Below are positions 1-7,360 of a DNA stretch of 7,489 bases, piece by piece; positions within the stretch are counted from its first letter, which is position 1; each line of letters opens with the position of its first letter. The DNA lies in assembly GCA_018895795.1 (NCBI GenBank), contig JAHINZ010000448.1, positions 1-7,489 on the forward strand. The letters are read 5' to 3'. Below the pieces are notes generated by a model. The model ran no database searches. It had not been told where the DNA came from and saw only the letters and a program-made list of their open reading frames with translations. Both the position numbers and the translations under genes were made by a program. Origin of the DNA: Alphaproteobacteria bacterium. GTDB lineage: Bacteria > Pseudomonadota > Alphaproteobacteria > Caulobacterales > Caulobacteraceae.

Positions 1-2331
1 AAGCTGCTGCAAGACACCGGCGTCAAGGACATCAAGGATCTGACGATCCTGACCCCCGGCCTGACCGTCACCTCGACCACCTCGGAAGCCTCGACCACCG
101 CCCGCGTGCGCGGCGTCGGCACCGTCGGCGACAACCCCGGTCTGGAAAGCTCGGTCGGCGTCGTGATCGACGGCGTCTATCGTCCCCGTAACGGCGTGTC
201 GTTCGGCGATCTGGGCGAAATGGAGCGCATCGAGGTCCTGAAGGGCCCGCAAGGCACCCTGTTCGGCAAGAACACCTCGGCCGGCGTCATCAATATCGTC
301 ACCAAGGAGCCGGAATTCGGCTTCAAGGCCAATGCCGAAGCCACCGTCGGCAACTTCAACGCCCACGGCGTGTCCGCCTCGGTGACCGGCCCGATGTTCG
401 GGACCGACACCCTGGCCGGCCGCCTGTACGTGGCCGCCCGCGAGCGCGACGGCTATAATGACGTGATCACCGGCAAGGGCCCCAGCAAGCGGACCCAGGA
501 TCAGGATCAGGCCTTCTACACCGTGCGCGGCCAACTTCTGTTCGTGCCCAATGACGAAGCCACCTTCAAGCTGATCGGCGACTTCACCAAGCGCGATGAA
601 AACTGCTGCGGCGCCGTGCAGATCCGCACCGGCCCGACGGCCGGCGTTCTGAACCTGGTCAGCGGCCAAACCGCCCTCGCCGCCAAAGCCGATCCCTATG
701 CCCGCGTGGCCTATTCCAACCGCGGCGCGCCGTCGTCGATCGAGGACAAGGGCGTTTCGCTGGAAGCCAAGATCGATCTGCCGATCGGCCAACTGACCTC
801 GGTCACCGCCATCCGCAACTGGCGCACCGACAACGGCCAGGACAGCGATTTCACCACCGCCGATCTGGCCTATCGCAACAAGGACGGCACCAACTACAGC
901 GAGTTCCGCACCTACACCCAGGAACTGCGCCTGGCGGGCAAGGCCGACAAGCTCGACTGGCTGGTCGGCACGTTCCTCGCTGACGAACGGCTCGCGACCA
1001 AGGCCAACTTCCTCTACGGCAATGATTACGAGCAGTATCTGGGTCGTCTGCTGTCGGCCTCGGCCGCACCGGGCGGCGTCGCCAACTTCATCTCGCTGCT
1101 GACGGGTCGCGCGCCCAACACCACGTTCACGCCGGGCCAGGGCCTCTACGACGCCTACAATCAGCGCGCCAAGACCATCGCCCTGTTCACCAGCAACAGC
1201 TATCAGTTCACCGACGCGTTCAGCATCACCGCCGGTCTGCGCTACAGCATCGACAAGAAGGACCTCTCCACTAATCAGAGCAATTCTGACGGCGGCGTCG
1301 GCTGCGGCGTGGCGCTGACCGGGGCGGGTCAGGCCCGCATCGCCAGCATCGTCGGCGCGGCGGCCACCCCGACCATCGTCGGCAATCTGTGCCTGCCCTG
1401 GGCCAACCCGCTGTTCGACAAGCGTCACACCGACCAGGCGCGCACCGACAAGGAATGGTCGGGCACCGTCAAGGCGGCCTATCGCTTCTCGCCGGAAGTG
1501 TTCAGCTACGCGTCCTACGCCCGCGGCTACAAGGGCGGCGGCTTTAACCTCGACCGCACCCAGTCGTCCAACGGCCTGCCCAGCGGCGGCACCGGCGTGG
1601 CGCCGATCTATGACACCTCGTTCAACGGCGAGTTTGTCGACAGCTTTGAAATCGGCGTGAAGAACACCCTCTTCAACCGTTCGGTGCTGCTGAACTTCAC
1701 GGGCTTCTATCAGAAGTTCACCGACTTCCAGCTCAACACCTTCCTGGGCACCTCGTTCAAGGTTGTGTCGATCCCCGAAGTGACCTCGCAGGGCGTCGAC
1801 GCCGACTTCCTGTGGTTCACCCCGGTGCGCGGCCTGACCGTCCAGAGCGGCTTCACCTACGCCAAGACCGAATATGGCAGCCAGAAGATCCCCAACGACG
1901 CTGGCAACGCCCTGGCCCTGCTGCCGGGCAGCCGTCTGTCGCTGGCGCCGGAATATTCCGCTTCGGGCTCGCTGACCTATGAGCACCCGGTCGGCGACAA
2001 CCTGAAGGCCCGCTTCAACATCGGCGCCAAGTACTCGTCCGAATACATCACCGGTTCGGACCTGTTCCCGCCGAAGAAGCAGGACGCGTTCACCGTGGTC
2101 AACGCCCGCATCGCCCTCGGCGACGCCAGCGAAGCCTGGACCTTGGAACTCTGGGGTCAGAACATCCTGGACGAGCAGTACACGCAGGTCGGCTTCAACG
2201 GCTTCCTGCAAGGCTCGTCGGGCCTCAGCGCCACCAACCCGACCTACGTGCCGGCCAAGGACACGATCACCTATGACGCCTTCCTCGGCGCGCCGCGCAC
2301 CTACGGCGTGACGCTGCGGGCGAAGTTCTAA
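1..2331 (+). CDS. TonB-dependent outer-membrane receptor, 5'-partial
   Basis: This is an outer-membrane beta-barrel that would import a scarce ligand into the periplasm using energy from TonB-ExbB-ExbD. The frame is open from base 1 (first residues KLLQDTGVKDIKDL), so the start, signal peptide and TonB box lie upstream. The GTG at 106 is an internal valine, not a start. Of the 776 visible residues, about 1-105 are plug domain: LTPGL near 17, VVIDGVY near 54-60, and the hallmark run GPQGTLFGKNTSAG at 82-95 followed by VINIVTKEP. The rest is the beta-barrel, rich in aromatic and alternating strands. It ends in RAKF with a terminal Phe, the usual signal for barrel assembly by BAM. Cysteines at 202/203 (adjacent) and 435/464 could form loop disulfides. 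Perhaps 60-80 residues are missing at the N-terminus, judging from the family. The ligand cannot be told from sequence; a siderophore is only one option, since this group of bacteria has many such receptors for sugars, vitamins and aromatics. Confidence 0.97.
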   Translation, partial: KLLQDTGVKDIKDLTILTPGLTVTSTTSEASTTARVRGVGTVGDNPGLESSVGVVIDGVYRPRNGVSFGDLGEMERIEVLKGPQGTLFGKNTSAGVINIVTKEPEFGFKANAEATVGNFNAHGVSASVTGPMFGTDTLAGRLYVAARERDGYNDVITGKGPSKRTQDQDQAFYTVRGQLLFVPNDEATFKLIGDFTKRDENCCGAVQIRTGPTAGVLNLVSGQTALAAKADPYARVAYSNRGAPSSIEDKGVSLEAKIDLPIGQLTSVTAIRNWRTDNGQDSDFTTADLAYRNKDGTNYSEFRTYTQELRLAGKADKLDWLVGTFLADERLATKANFLYGNDYEQYLGRLLSASAAPGGVANFISLLTGRAPNTTFTPGQGLYDAYNQRAKTIALFTSNSYQFTDAFSITAGLRYSIDKKDLSTNQSNSDGGVGCGVALTGAGQARIASIVGAAATPTIVGNLCLPWANPLFDKRHTDQARTDKEWSGTVKAAYRFSPEVFSYASYARGYKGGGFNLDRTQSSNGLPSGGTGVAPIYDTSFNGEFVDSFEIGVKNTLFNRSVLLNFTGFYQKFTDFQLNTFLGTSFKVVSIPEVTSQGVDADFLWFTPVRGLTVQSGFTYAKTEYGSQKIPNDAGNALALLPGSRLSLAPEYSASGSLTYEHPVGDNLKARFNIGAKYSSEYITGSDLFPPKKQDAFTVVNARIALGDASEAWTLELWGQNILDEQYTQVGFNGFLQGSSGLSATNPTYVPAKDTITYDAFLGAPRTYGVTLRAKF

Positions 2332-2349
2332 CCGGGAGGGGATTTGCGG

Positions 2350-2369
2350 GCTCGCTCTCCAAAGCGAGC
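2350..2369 (+). other. Small hairpin downstream of the receptor gene
   Basis: GCTCGCT at 2350-2356 pairs perfectly with AGCGAGC at 2363-2369 around a 6-base loop. It lies about 19 bases after the receptor stop and before the intrinsic terminator. No T-run follows, so it is not a terminator by itself. It could protect the 3' end of the receptor mRNA, but that is a guess. Confidence 0.35.
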
Positions 2370-2394
2370 AGGGTCCGCGGCTTTCGGATGAAGG

Positions 2395-2432
2395 AAGGGC
2401 GATCTGGGAAACCAGGTCGCCCTTTTTCTTTT
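2395..2432 (+). terminator. Intrinsic (rho-independent) terminator of the receptor gene
   Basis: A 13-bp stem pairs 2395-2407 (AAGGGCGATCTGG) with 2412-2424 (CCAGGTCGCCCTT). The only imperfection is a G-U wobble. The loop is the stable tetraloop GAAA (2408-2411), and the T-rich run TTTTTCTTTT covers 2423-2432. This is a textbook terminator, so the receptor and the downstream peptidase are likely transcribed separately. On the other strand the A-rich side would precede the stem, so it acts mainly in the + direction. Confidence 0.92.
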
Positions 2433-2484
2433 GGCCTTTCGATCCCGGCCGCGCCGACGCACCCTAGCCAGGGGGATTCGAAGC

Positions 2485-2490
2485 GAGAGG
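2485..2490 (+). promoter_or_regulatory. Ribosome binding site for the GTG-start peptidase gene
   Basis: GAGAGG lies 6 bases before GTG at 2497. This spacing, together with the signal peptide that begins right at that codon, decides the start. The frame runs open further upstream to a TTG at 2431, but that codon lies inside the terminator's T-run and has no usable ribosome binding site. I could not recognise a convincing -35/-10 pair in 2433-2484. Confidence 0.7.
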
Positions 2491-2496
2491 CGGACC

Positions 2497-4914
2497 GTGA
2501 AGACGATCAGGGTACTGGGTTTCTGGATCTGTCTGGCCATCGGCCTGGGCCTGGGCGCCCTGGCCCAGACGACGCCGAAGCCGGTCGACGCCTCGGCCCC
2601 CGCCACCGCCTTCTCGGCCGTTCGGGCCATGGCCGATGTCCGCGCCATCGCCCAGCGTCCCCACCCCATCGGCTCGGCCGCCATCGTCCAGGTCCGCGAC
2701 CATCTGCTGGCGCGGATCGGCGAGATGGGGCTCGAGGTCTCGGTCCATCCGGGCGACGGCGCGCGTCCCTATGCGCGGGACGGAACGGCCCTGGGCGTCG
2801 CCGCCGTACAGAACGTGGTCGGCATCCTGCCGGGCCAGTCGCGCGACCTGCCGGCCGTTCTGGTGATGAGCCATTATGACTCGGTGCCCAATTCGCCCGG
2901 CGCGGCCGACGACGCCCTGGGCGCGGCGGCGGCTCTGGAGATCGCGCGGGCCCTGAAGGCCGGCCCGCCCCTGGCCCGGGACGTCATCTTCCTGTTCACC
3001 GACGGCGAGGAGGCCGGCCTGTTGGGCGCTGACGCCTTCTTCGCCCGTGATCCGCTGGTGGCCCATGTCGGCGTGGTGCTGAACATGGAGGCCCGCGGCG
3101 ACGCCGGCCGCGCGGCCATGTTCCAGACCGGCCCCGGCAACGGCGACCTGCTGGCCCTGATGGGGCGTTCGGCCAAGCGGCCGTCGGCCAATTCCCTGGC
3201 CTCGACCGTCTATGCGAAAATGCCCAATGACACGGACTTCACCCAGGCGGTGAAAGTGGATCTGCCGGGCCTGAACTTCGCGATCATCGACAACCAGCTA
3301 GCCTATCACACGCCGCTGTCGACGCCGGACCGGCTGGACCAGGGCAGCCTGCAGCATATCGGCGACGAGGTCCTGCCCACCGCCCGCGCCCTGGCCGACG
3401 GCGCCAGCCTGCCGGCCCGCCGTCCCAACGCCATCTATTCCGACGTGCTGGGCCTGGTCCTGATCAGCTATTCCACCACCGTCGGCTGGGCGCTGCTGGT
3501 CCTGGCCGCCGCGATGATCGGCTTCGTCGCCTTCCGGGCCTTGAGCCTGAAGGGAACCAGCCTCGCGCAGATCGCGCGAGGCGTCGCCGGCGCCCTGCTG
3601 CTGGTCCTGGCCGGGGCCCTGGTCCTGCACCTGCTGGGCCGGCTGCTGAACATCGACAGCGGCCAGAGGCTGTATGACCTGCTGGGCCGCTTCAACTTTC
3701 TGCTGCTGGGCGCCGCCGCCCTCGGCGCCGGGGTCGGCCTGGCCGTGATCACCGCCCAGGCGCGGGGCCTGCCGCGCCTGGCGCCCAGCCTGATCGCCCT
3801 GGTTCTCGGCGGCGCCTGCAGCCTGGTCGGCGGCTTTGATCCCGTGGGCCTGGGCCTGGGCGTCGCCGCGGCGGCGCTGGTCTGGGCGGCCCTGGGCGGG
3901 TCGGTCGGCGTGCTGGGCGTCTGGATCGGCGGTCTGACGGTGCTGTTCCTGCTGGCCCTGGCCGCCCAGATCCTGGCCCCCGGCGCCACCGTGATGCTGA
4001 CCTGGCCTCTGCTGATCGCCGGCCTCGGCGCCGTCTTGGCCCTGGGCCTCGGCGGCACCCGCGACCGCCGCGTGGCCCTGGCCATGACCCTGACCATCGG
4101 CCTGCTGGCCGTCCTGGCCACGGCCCAACTGACCGCCTGGGGGGCCTGGACCTTCGCCGGCGTCGGCCTGATGGAGCCGGCCGTCCTGGCGCTGTTCGTG
4201 CTGCTGGCCGCCCCCGCCCTGTCGCCGCTGGCCTTCGACTTCGCCGAGTCGCGCTGGCGCTGGGGCGGCGTCGCGGCGCTACTGGTCGTCGGCCTGGGCC
4301 TGACGGTGTTCGCCGCCCTGCCCGGCGCCTCGCCCCAGCGTCCCAACCTGACCGAGGCCCACTATCTGGCCGACCCCGCGGCCGGCCGGGCCTGGCGGGT
4401 GTCGTCCATGCCCAAGCTGGACGCCTGGACCCGCGAAACCCTCGCCGCCGACGGCGGGACCGCGCCGCGCAAGCAGGCCCTGCCGCCGTTCAACGCCGAT
4501 CCGGTCTGGATGTCCGAGACCCGGGTCGTGCAGATCGCACCGCCGGTCCTGACCGCCGAGCGCTCGGGCGACCGCCTGCTGATCCGGGTCCTTCCCGGCC
4601 CCGGCGCCGAGGTGCTGAGCCTGAAGGTCCGCGCCAGCACCGCCCTGAGCGACCCCCGCCTGAACGGCCGGCCGATCACCCTGGTCACCCGCCCGGACGA
4701 TTGGTCGACCGTGACCGCCCACGCGCCCGATCCCAACGGCGTGACCCTCAGCTTCACCGCCAAGGCCTCGGGCCGGGTCGAGGCGGCGGTGATGGAGCTG
4801 CGCGACGGCTGGCCGCAGGGCGCCCTGCCGCCCGCCGCCAAGCCCGCCGAGCTGATGGCCACCGGCCCGTCGGACAAGACCGCCGTCCTGGCCCACGCCA
4901 AGCTGGCCTGGTAG
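2497..4914 (+). CDS. M28-family zinc peptidase with polytopic membrane domain
   Basis: An 805-residue predicted zinc metallopeptidase of the M28 (aminopeptidase) family, likely acting on peptides in the periplasm. Residues 5-23 form a hydrophobic signal sequence with an ALA|Q cleavage site after residue 23, or an uncleaved anchor. The catalytic domain spans roughly 50-300. All expected metal and catalytic residues are visible: H126 and D128 in SHYDS, D138 in GAADD, E171-E172 in DGEEAG (general base and ligand), E198 in NMEARG, and H271 in YHTPLST. About ten hydrophobic segments follow between 325 and 610 (near 327-346, 362-382, 399-421, 428-447, 449-467, 469-491, 497-520, 525-548, 556-578, 589-610). 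A soluble, probably beta-rich C-terminal domain covers about 611-805. This order resembles eukaryotic ERMP1 and the yeast vacuolar protease Pff1. The GTG start has a ribosome binding site at 2485-2490. The gene stands alone between two hairpins. The substrate is unknown; the fold and active site are secure. Confidence 0.93.
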   Translation: MKTIRVLGFWICLAIGLGLGALAQTTPKPVDASAPATAFSAVRAMADVRAIAQRPHPIGSAAIVQVRDHLLARIGEMGLEVSVHPGDGARPYARDGTALGVAAVQNVVGILPGQSRDLPAVLVMSHYDSVPNSPGAADDALGAAAALEIARALKAGPPLARDVIFLFTDGEEAGLLGADAFFARDPLVAHVGVVLNMEARGDAGRAAMFQTGPGNGDLLALMGRSAKRPSANSLASTVYAKMPNDTDFTQAVKVDLPGLNFAIIDNQLAYHTPLSTPDRLDQGSLQHIGDEVLPTARALADGASLPARRPNAIYSDVLGLVLISYSTTVGWALLVLAAAMIGFVAFRALSLKGTSLAQIARGVAGALLLVLAGALVLHLLGRLLNIDSGQRLYDLLGRFNFLLLGAAALGAGVGLAVITAQARGLPRLAPSLIALVLGGACSLVGGFDPVGLGLGVAAAALVWAALGGSVGVLGVWIGGLTVLFLLALAAQILAPGATVMLTWPLLIAGLGAVLALGLGGTRDRRVALAMTLTIGLLAVLATAQLTAWGAWTFAGVGLMEPAVLALFVLLAAPALSPLAFDFAESRWRWGGVAALLVVGLGLTVFAALPGASPQRPNLTEAHYLADPAAGRAWRVSSMPKLDAWTRETLAADGGTAPRKQALPPFNADPVWMSETRVVQIAPPVLTAERSGDRLLIRVLPGPGAEVLSLKVRASTALSDPRLNGRPITLVTRPDDWSTVTAHAPDPNGVTLSFTAKASGRVEAAVMELRDGWPQGALPPAAKPAELMATGPSDKTAVLAHAKLAW

Positions 4915-4916
4915 CG

Positions 4917-4962
4917 GCCGTTCCCGTTCTCCCCGGTTTTCGCCGGGGAGAACGGGAACGGC
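4917..4962. terminator. Perfect 20-bp hairpin between convergent genes (putative bidirectional terminator)
   Basis: Bases 4917-4936 (GCCGTTCCCGTTCTCCCCGG) are the exact reverse complement of 4943-4962, with a 6-base loop TTTTCG at 4937-4942. It starts two bases after the peptidase stop codon and ends eight bases before the ligase stop codon, filling the 56-base gap between two converging genes. No T-run follows on either strand, so it is not a classical intrinsic terminator. It may still end or stabilise both transcripts, or block read-through antisense RNA. Confidence 0.7.
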
Positions 4963-4970
4963 TCTAGCGC

Positions 4971-6839
4971 CTAGACCTCGACCACGCCCTCGGGCGGCGG
5001 ATTGGCGTACAGCGCCTCGACCAGGGCGTGGCGACGCTCCAGCGTGGCCCGTTGATTGACATAGCCCTTGTCGGTGATCTCACCGGCGTCGATCGAGGGC
5101 GCTTCGGTCATCACGGTAAAGCGGCCGATCCGCCGCGACGACCCGCCGGCCGTGGCGTTGAACGTCGCCAGGCGGTCCTTCAGGAAGGCGACCAGCTTGT
5201 CCATCGGCGTGCCCGGCCCTGGATCGGCGACCAGGGCCATCAGGCCCGACGGCGAGGGCCAGAACAGCGCCGAGACGAAGCCCTTGTCCTGGCCGCAGAT
5301 CACCGCGTCCTGGATATAGGGGCTGCAGGCGGCCACCAGGTCGGGGCGCAGCACCCCGACACTGACCCAGGTGCCGCTGTCGAGCTTGAAGTCCTCGGTC
5401 ACCCGGCCGTCGAACACCAGGCCCTTGGCCGGGTCTTCGGGATCCACGAACCGCGCCGCGTCCCCAAGGCGATAGAAACCCTCCTCGTCGAAGGCCGCCG
5501 CGGTCCTTTCCGGATCCTTGTGATAGCCGGCGGTGACGGTCACGCCCTTGACGCGCACCTCGTATTTCGAGCCGCTGGGGGTCAGTTTCAGCGCCAGACC
5601 CGGCAGGGGCAGGCCCACCAGGCCGACCCGCTCGGTCACCCAGTGAGTGACGGTGATGCCTTGGGTCTCGGTCGCGCCGTACATGGTAGTCAGCGGGATG
5701 CGCTGGCCCGTCTGGGCCACCGCCAGGGCCTGGATGCGGGTATAGACGTCGTTGGACAGCGTCGCCCCGCCATAGCCCATATAGCGCAGGTTCTTGAAGA
5801 ACGAGGCCCGCAGGGCCGGGTCCTTCTCCATCGCCTCGGCCAGCATGGAAAAGGCGATCGGGGCCGAGCCGAACACGATGGGCGACACCTCATAGAGGTT
5901 CTTGATCGTGGTCTCGAACATCCCCGGCAACGGCTTGCCCTCGTCGATATGCAGGGTGCCGCCGGCCCAGATCACGGCGTTGAAGCCGATATTGCCGGCG
6001 GAGATATGGCTCCACGGCATCCATTCCAGGCTCTGCGGAACCTCGCCGGTCTCGGGCTCCTCCAGTTTCAACCCGTCCTGGCCGGCGATCACCCCGGCCA
6101 TCATGCCATGGGTCTGGGGCACGGCCTTGGGCAGGCCGGTCGAGCCGGAGGTGAACAGGTACTTGGCCAGGGTGCTCGGGCCCAGGGTCTCGCGCGCGGC
6201 GGCGACGGCGGCGGTCGGCGCGGTGGCGGCGATGTCGGCGAAGCTGAGCGCGCCGTCACCCGTTCCGTCGGCGGTGATCACCGTCAGGGTCGGGTCCAGC
6301 GCCTTCAGCGTGGCCAGGGCCTTGGCGAACAGCGCCCCGCTCTGGGCGAAGACCACGCGCGGGGCCACCTTGTCGAAACAGTGCTTCAGCTTGGCGTGGT
6401 CGCTGGAGATCAGGCTGTAGGCCGGGCTGATCGGCGCGGCCGGAACCCCGGCCGTATAGGCCCCCAGGGTCATCAGGGCGTGCTCGATCGAATTGCCTGA
6501 CAGGATCATCACGCTGTCCTCGGCGGTCAGGCCCCGGTCCAGGAGCCACTGGGCGATCCCCTCGACGGCCCGCAGGGCCTGGCCATAGGTGATCATCCGC
6601 CAGGGGCCATGGCCCGGCTCGCGCTGCTTCAGATAGGGCCGGTCGGGATGCTCGCCGGCCTTCTGGGCCAGCAGATGGGCGATCGAGCGCGGGCCCTGGC
6701 CCGGCGCGTGGTTGGAGGTGATCACGATACTACCGTCGGGGCGGTAGTCGACGCTGACGTCCGGGCCCTTCATCGGCAAAGGCTTGAACGGAACATTGCT
6801 TACGTCGCGCGCGGGCGACGCGCCATCGGCCGGCGTCAT
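4971..6839 (-). CDS. fcs: Feruloyl-CoA synthase-like AMP-forming acyl-CoA ligase
   Basis: A 622-residue cytosolic member of the ANL (AMP-binding) superfamily. It would join a carboxylic acid, probably a hydroxycinnamate such as ferulate, to CoA with ATP cleavage to AMP and PPi. Motifs in order: SGNSIEH at 114-120 and SPAYSLISSDHAKLK near 138-152, both typical of the feruloyl-CoA synthase branch; the ATP loop TSGSTGLPK at 230-238; YGATET at 387-392; RLGDAARF at 457-464, whose Asp460 should bind the ribose; GRVTEDFKLDSGTWVSVG at 478-495, a feruloyl-CoA-synthase signature; and SIDAGEITDKGYVNQR at 582-597, where K591 may stand in for the usual C-terminal catalytic lysine. Length fits the family. 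The ATG at 6839 has AGGGAG 7 bases upstream; an in-frame extension to 6962 lacks such support and reads as low-quality Arg/Pro-rich sequence. No ech or vanillin dehydrogenase gene is next to it, so the real substrate may differ. The enzyme class is secure; the ferulate assignment is moderate. Confidence 0.85.
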   Translation of the reverse strand: MTPADGASPARDVSNVPFKPLPMKGPDVSVDYRPDGSIVITSNHAPGQGPRSIAHLLAQKAGEHPDRPYLKQREPGHGPWRMITYGQALRAVEGIAQWLLDRGLTAEDSVMILSGNSIEHALMTLGAYTAGVPAAPISPAYSLISSDHAKLKHCFDKVAPRVVFAQSGALFAKALATLKALDPTLTVITADGTGDGALSFADIAATAPTAAVAAARETLGPSTLAKYLFTSGSTGLPKAVPQTHGMMAGVIAGQDGLKLEEPETGEVPQSLEWMPWSHISAGNIGFNAVIWAGGTLHIDEGKPLPGMFETTIKNLYEVSPIVFGSAPIAFSMLAEAMEKDPALRASFFKNLRYMGYGGATLSNDVYTRIQALAVAQTGQRIPLTTMYGATETQGITVTHWVTERVGLVGLPLPGLALKLTPSGSKYEVRVKGVTVTAGYHKDPERTAAAFDEEGFYRLGDAARFVDPEDPAKGLVFDGRVTEDFKLDSGTWVSVGVLRPDLVAACSPYIQDAVICGQDKGFVSALFWPSPSGLMALVADPGPGTPMDKLVAFLKDRLATFNATAGGSSRRIGRFTVMTEAPSIDAGEITDKGYVNQRATLERRHALVEALYANPPPEGVVEV

Positions 6840-6846
6840 GGTTTCA

Positions 6847-6852
6847 CTCCCT
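6847..6852 (-). promoter_or_regulatory. Ribosome binding site of the acyl-CoA ligase gene
   Basis: Read on the - strand, AGGGAG precedes the ATG at 6839-6837 with a 7-base spacer (TGAAACC). It fixes the start 41 codons inside the longest open frame. No clear promoter hexamers could be placed upstream with confidence. Confidence 0.75.
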
Positions 6853-6925
6853 GGGTTATCATTGTTCTCTTTGGGCGTGACGTTAACCGAAAGCGGGCCG
6901 GGGGCAAGGTTTCGGGAACGGAGCA

Positions 6926-6963
6926 CTCGCCCCCTCCGGGCGGAGCCTGGCCGTAGGGGCAAG
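6926..6963 (-). other. Hairpin in the upstream region of the ligase gene
   Basis: CTCGCCCC at 6926-6933 pairs with GGGGCAAG at 6956-6963. Read on the - strand the only imperfection is a G-U wobble; on the + strand it would be a C-A mismatch, so the RNA form favours the - strand. A smaller nested stem, CTCC/GGAG (6934-6937 with 6942-6945), abuts it. It lies about 87 bases ahead of the ligase start and could be part of its 5' leader if transcription starts further upstream. Confidence 0.4.
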
Positions 6964-6966
6964 CCG

Positions 6967-7079
6967 CCGCGACCTCACGCGGAAACCCGCTGAAGGGATG
7001 GGAAGGGTCGCGGAGCGTCCGGGCCTCGCCCGGAGGAGTGAGTTTTAAGTACCGTTTCGACGAAGACAGACGCTCCGCG
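6967..7079. other. Overlapping, mutually exclusive inverted repeats
   Basis: Three stems share bases. Stem A pairs CCGCGACC (6967-6974) with GGTCGCGG (7006-7013) and encloses a small GCGG/CCGC hairpin (6979-6982 with 6987-6990). Stem B pairs CGCGGAGCGTC (7009-7019) with GACGCTCCGCG (7069-7079), 11 perfect base pairs. Stem C pairs TCCGGGC (7018-7024) with GCCCGGA (7028-7034). A and B compete for 7009-7013, and B and C compete for 7018-7019. Competing stems are typical of switching RNA leaders, but they also arise by chance in GC-rich DNA. The strand of any transcript is unknown; the ligase lies downstream on the - strand, and nothing recognisable lies downstream on the + strand inside the window. 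Confidence 0.45.
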
Positions 7080-7246
7080 TGATCGTTATCCCTCTGGCCG
7101 GGGCGCGCGGGTCTGGTTCAACCCTATGCCCCACCCGGGTTTATCCTGCCTCGCGACGGACCCAGCCCTGAAGCTGCAAGCCACGCCGATTCCGGAGGAC
7201 CCGGAGCGAACCTTCGGACGGGCGGGGACCTTGGCCAATCCCCGAT

Positions 7247-7269
7247 AGGCGGGTTTACGTCCCCCGCCT
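7247..7269. other. Inverted repeat AGGCGGG/CCCGCCT
   Basis: A 7-bp perfect stem (7247-7253 with 7263-7269) around a 9-base spacer. An alternative pairing joins GGCGGGGAC at 7221-7229 with 7259-7268, with one bulged C. No T-run follows on either strand. Function unknown. Confidence 0.3.
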
Positions 7270-7360
7270 TCACAACCCGCTCGACCACCCCCACAAGCCC
7301 GTCAGGTCGCCGGCCGACGTCCCTTCCCTTGCTTCTGGGTGAGACCAGTATGCGGGCGGT

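Noticed and set aside
106..108. GTG at 106 as the start of the receptor
   Set aside because: The frame continues open to base 1 and encodes conserved plug-domain sequence (DLTILTPGL), so the gene starts upstream of the window.
2388..2879. A 163-codon + strand frame overlapping the start of the peptidase
   Set aside because: It begins inside the terminator stem region, runs in another frame than the M28 domain and reads as Arg/Gly/Pro-rich low-complexity sequence.
3298..4128. A 276-codon Gln/Gly/Ala-rich frame on the - strand within the peptidase gene
   Set aside because: The Gln content comes from reading CTG leucine codons of the membrane segments backwards as CAG. No ribosome binding site or domain supports it.
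5028..6500. A 490-codon open frame on the + strand, antisense to the acyl-CoA ligase
   Set aside because: It is rich in Gly, Arg, His and Gln with no recognisable domain, and mirrors the codon bias of the ligase gene, which has clear family motifs. This is a shadow frame of a GC-rich gene.
6840..6962. N-terminal extension of the ligase by 41 codons
   Set aside because: The extension lacks family-like sequence, and a good ribosome binding site lies inside it, 7 bases before the ATG at 6839.
7038..7082. A 14-codon GTG frame on the + strand as a leader peptide
   Set aside because: GGAGG at 7032-7036 is only one base from the GTG, too close for normal initiation, and the peptide is not enriched in one amino acid as an attenuator peptide would be.
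7105..7140. GGTTCAACC as a tRNA or tmRNA T-loop
   Set aside because: The flanking bases do not form the 5-bp T-stem, no acceptor stem or CCA context fits, and no tmRNA tag-coding sequence was found on either strand.
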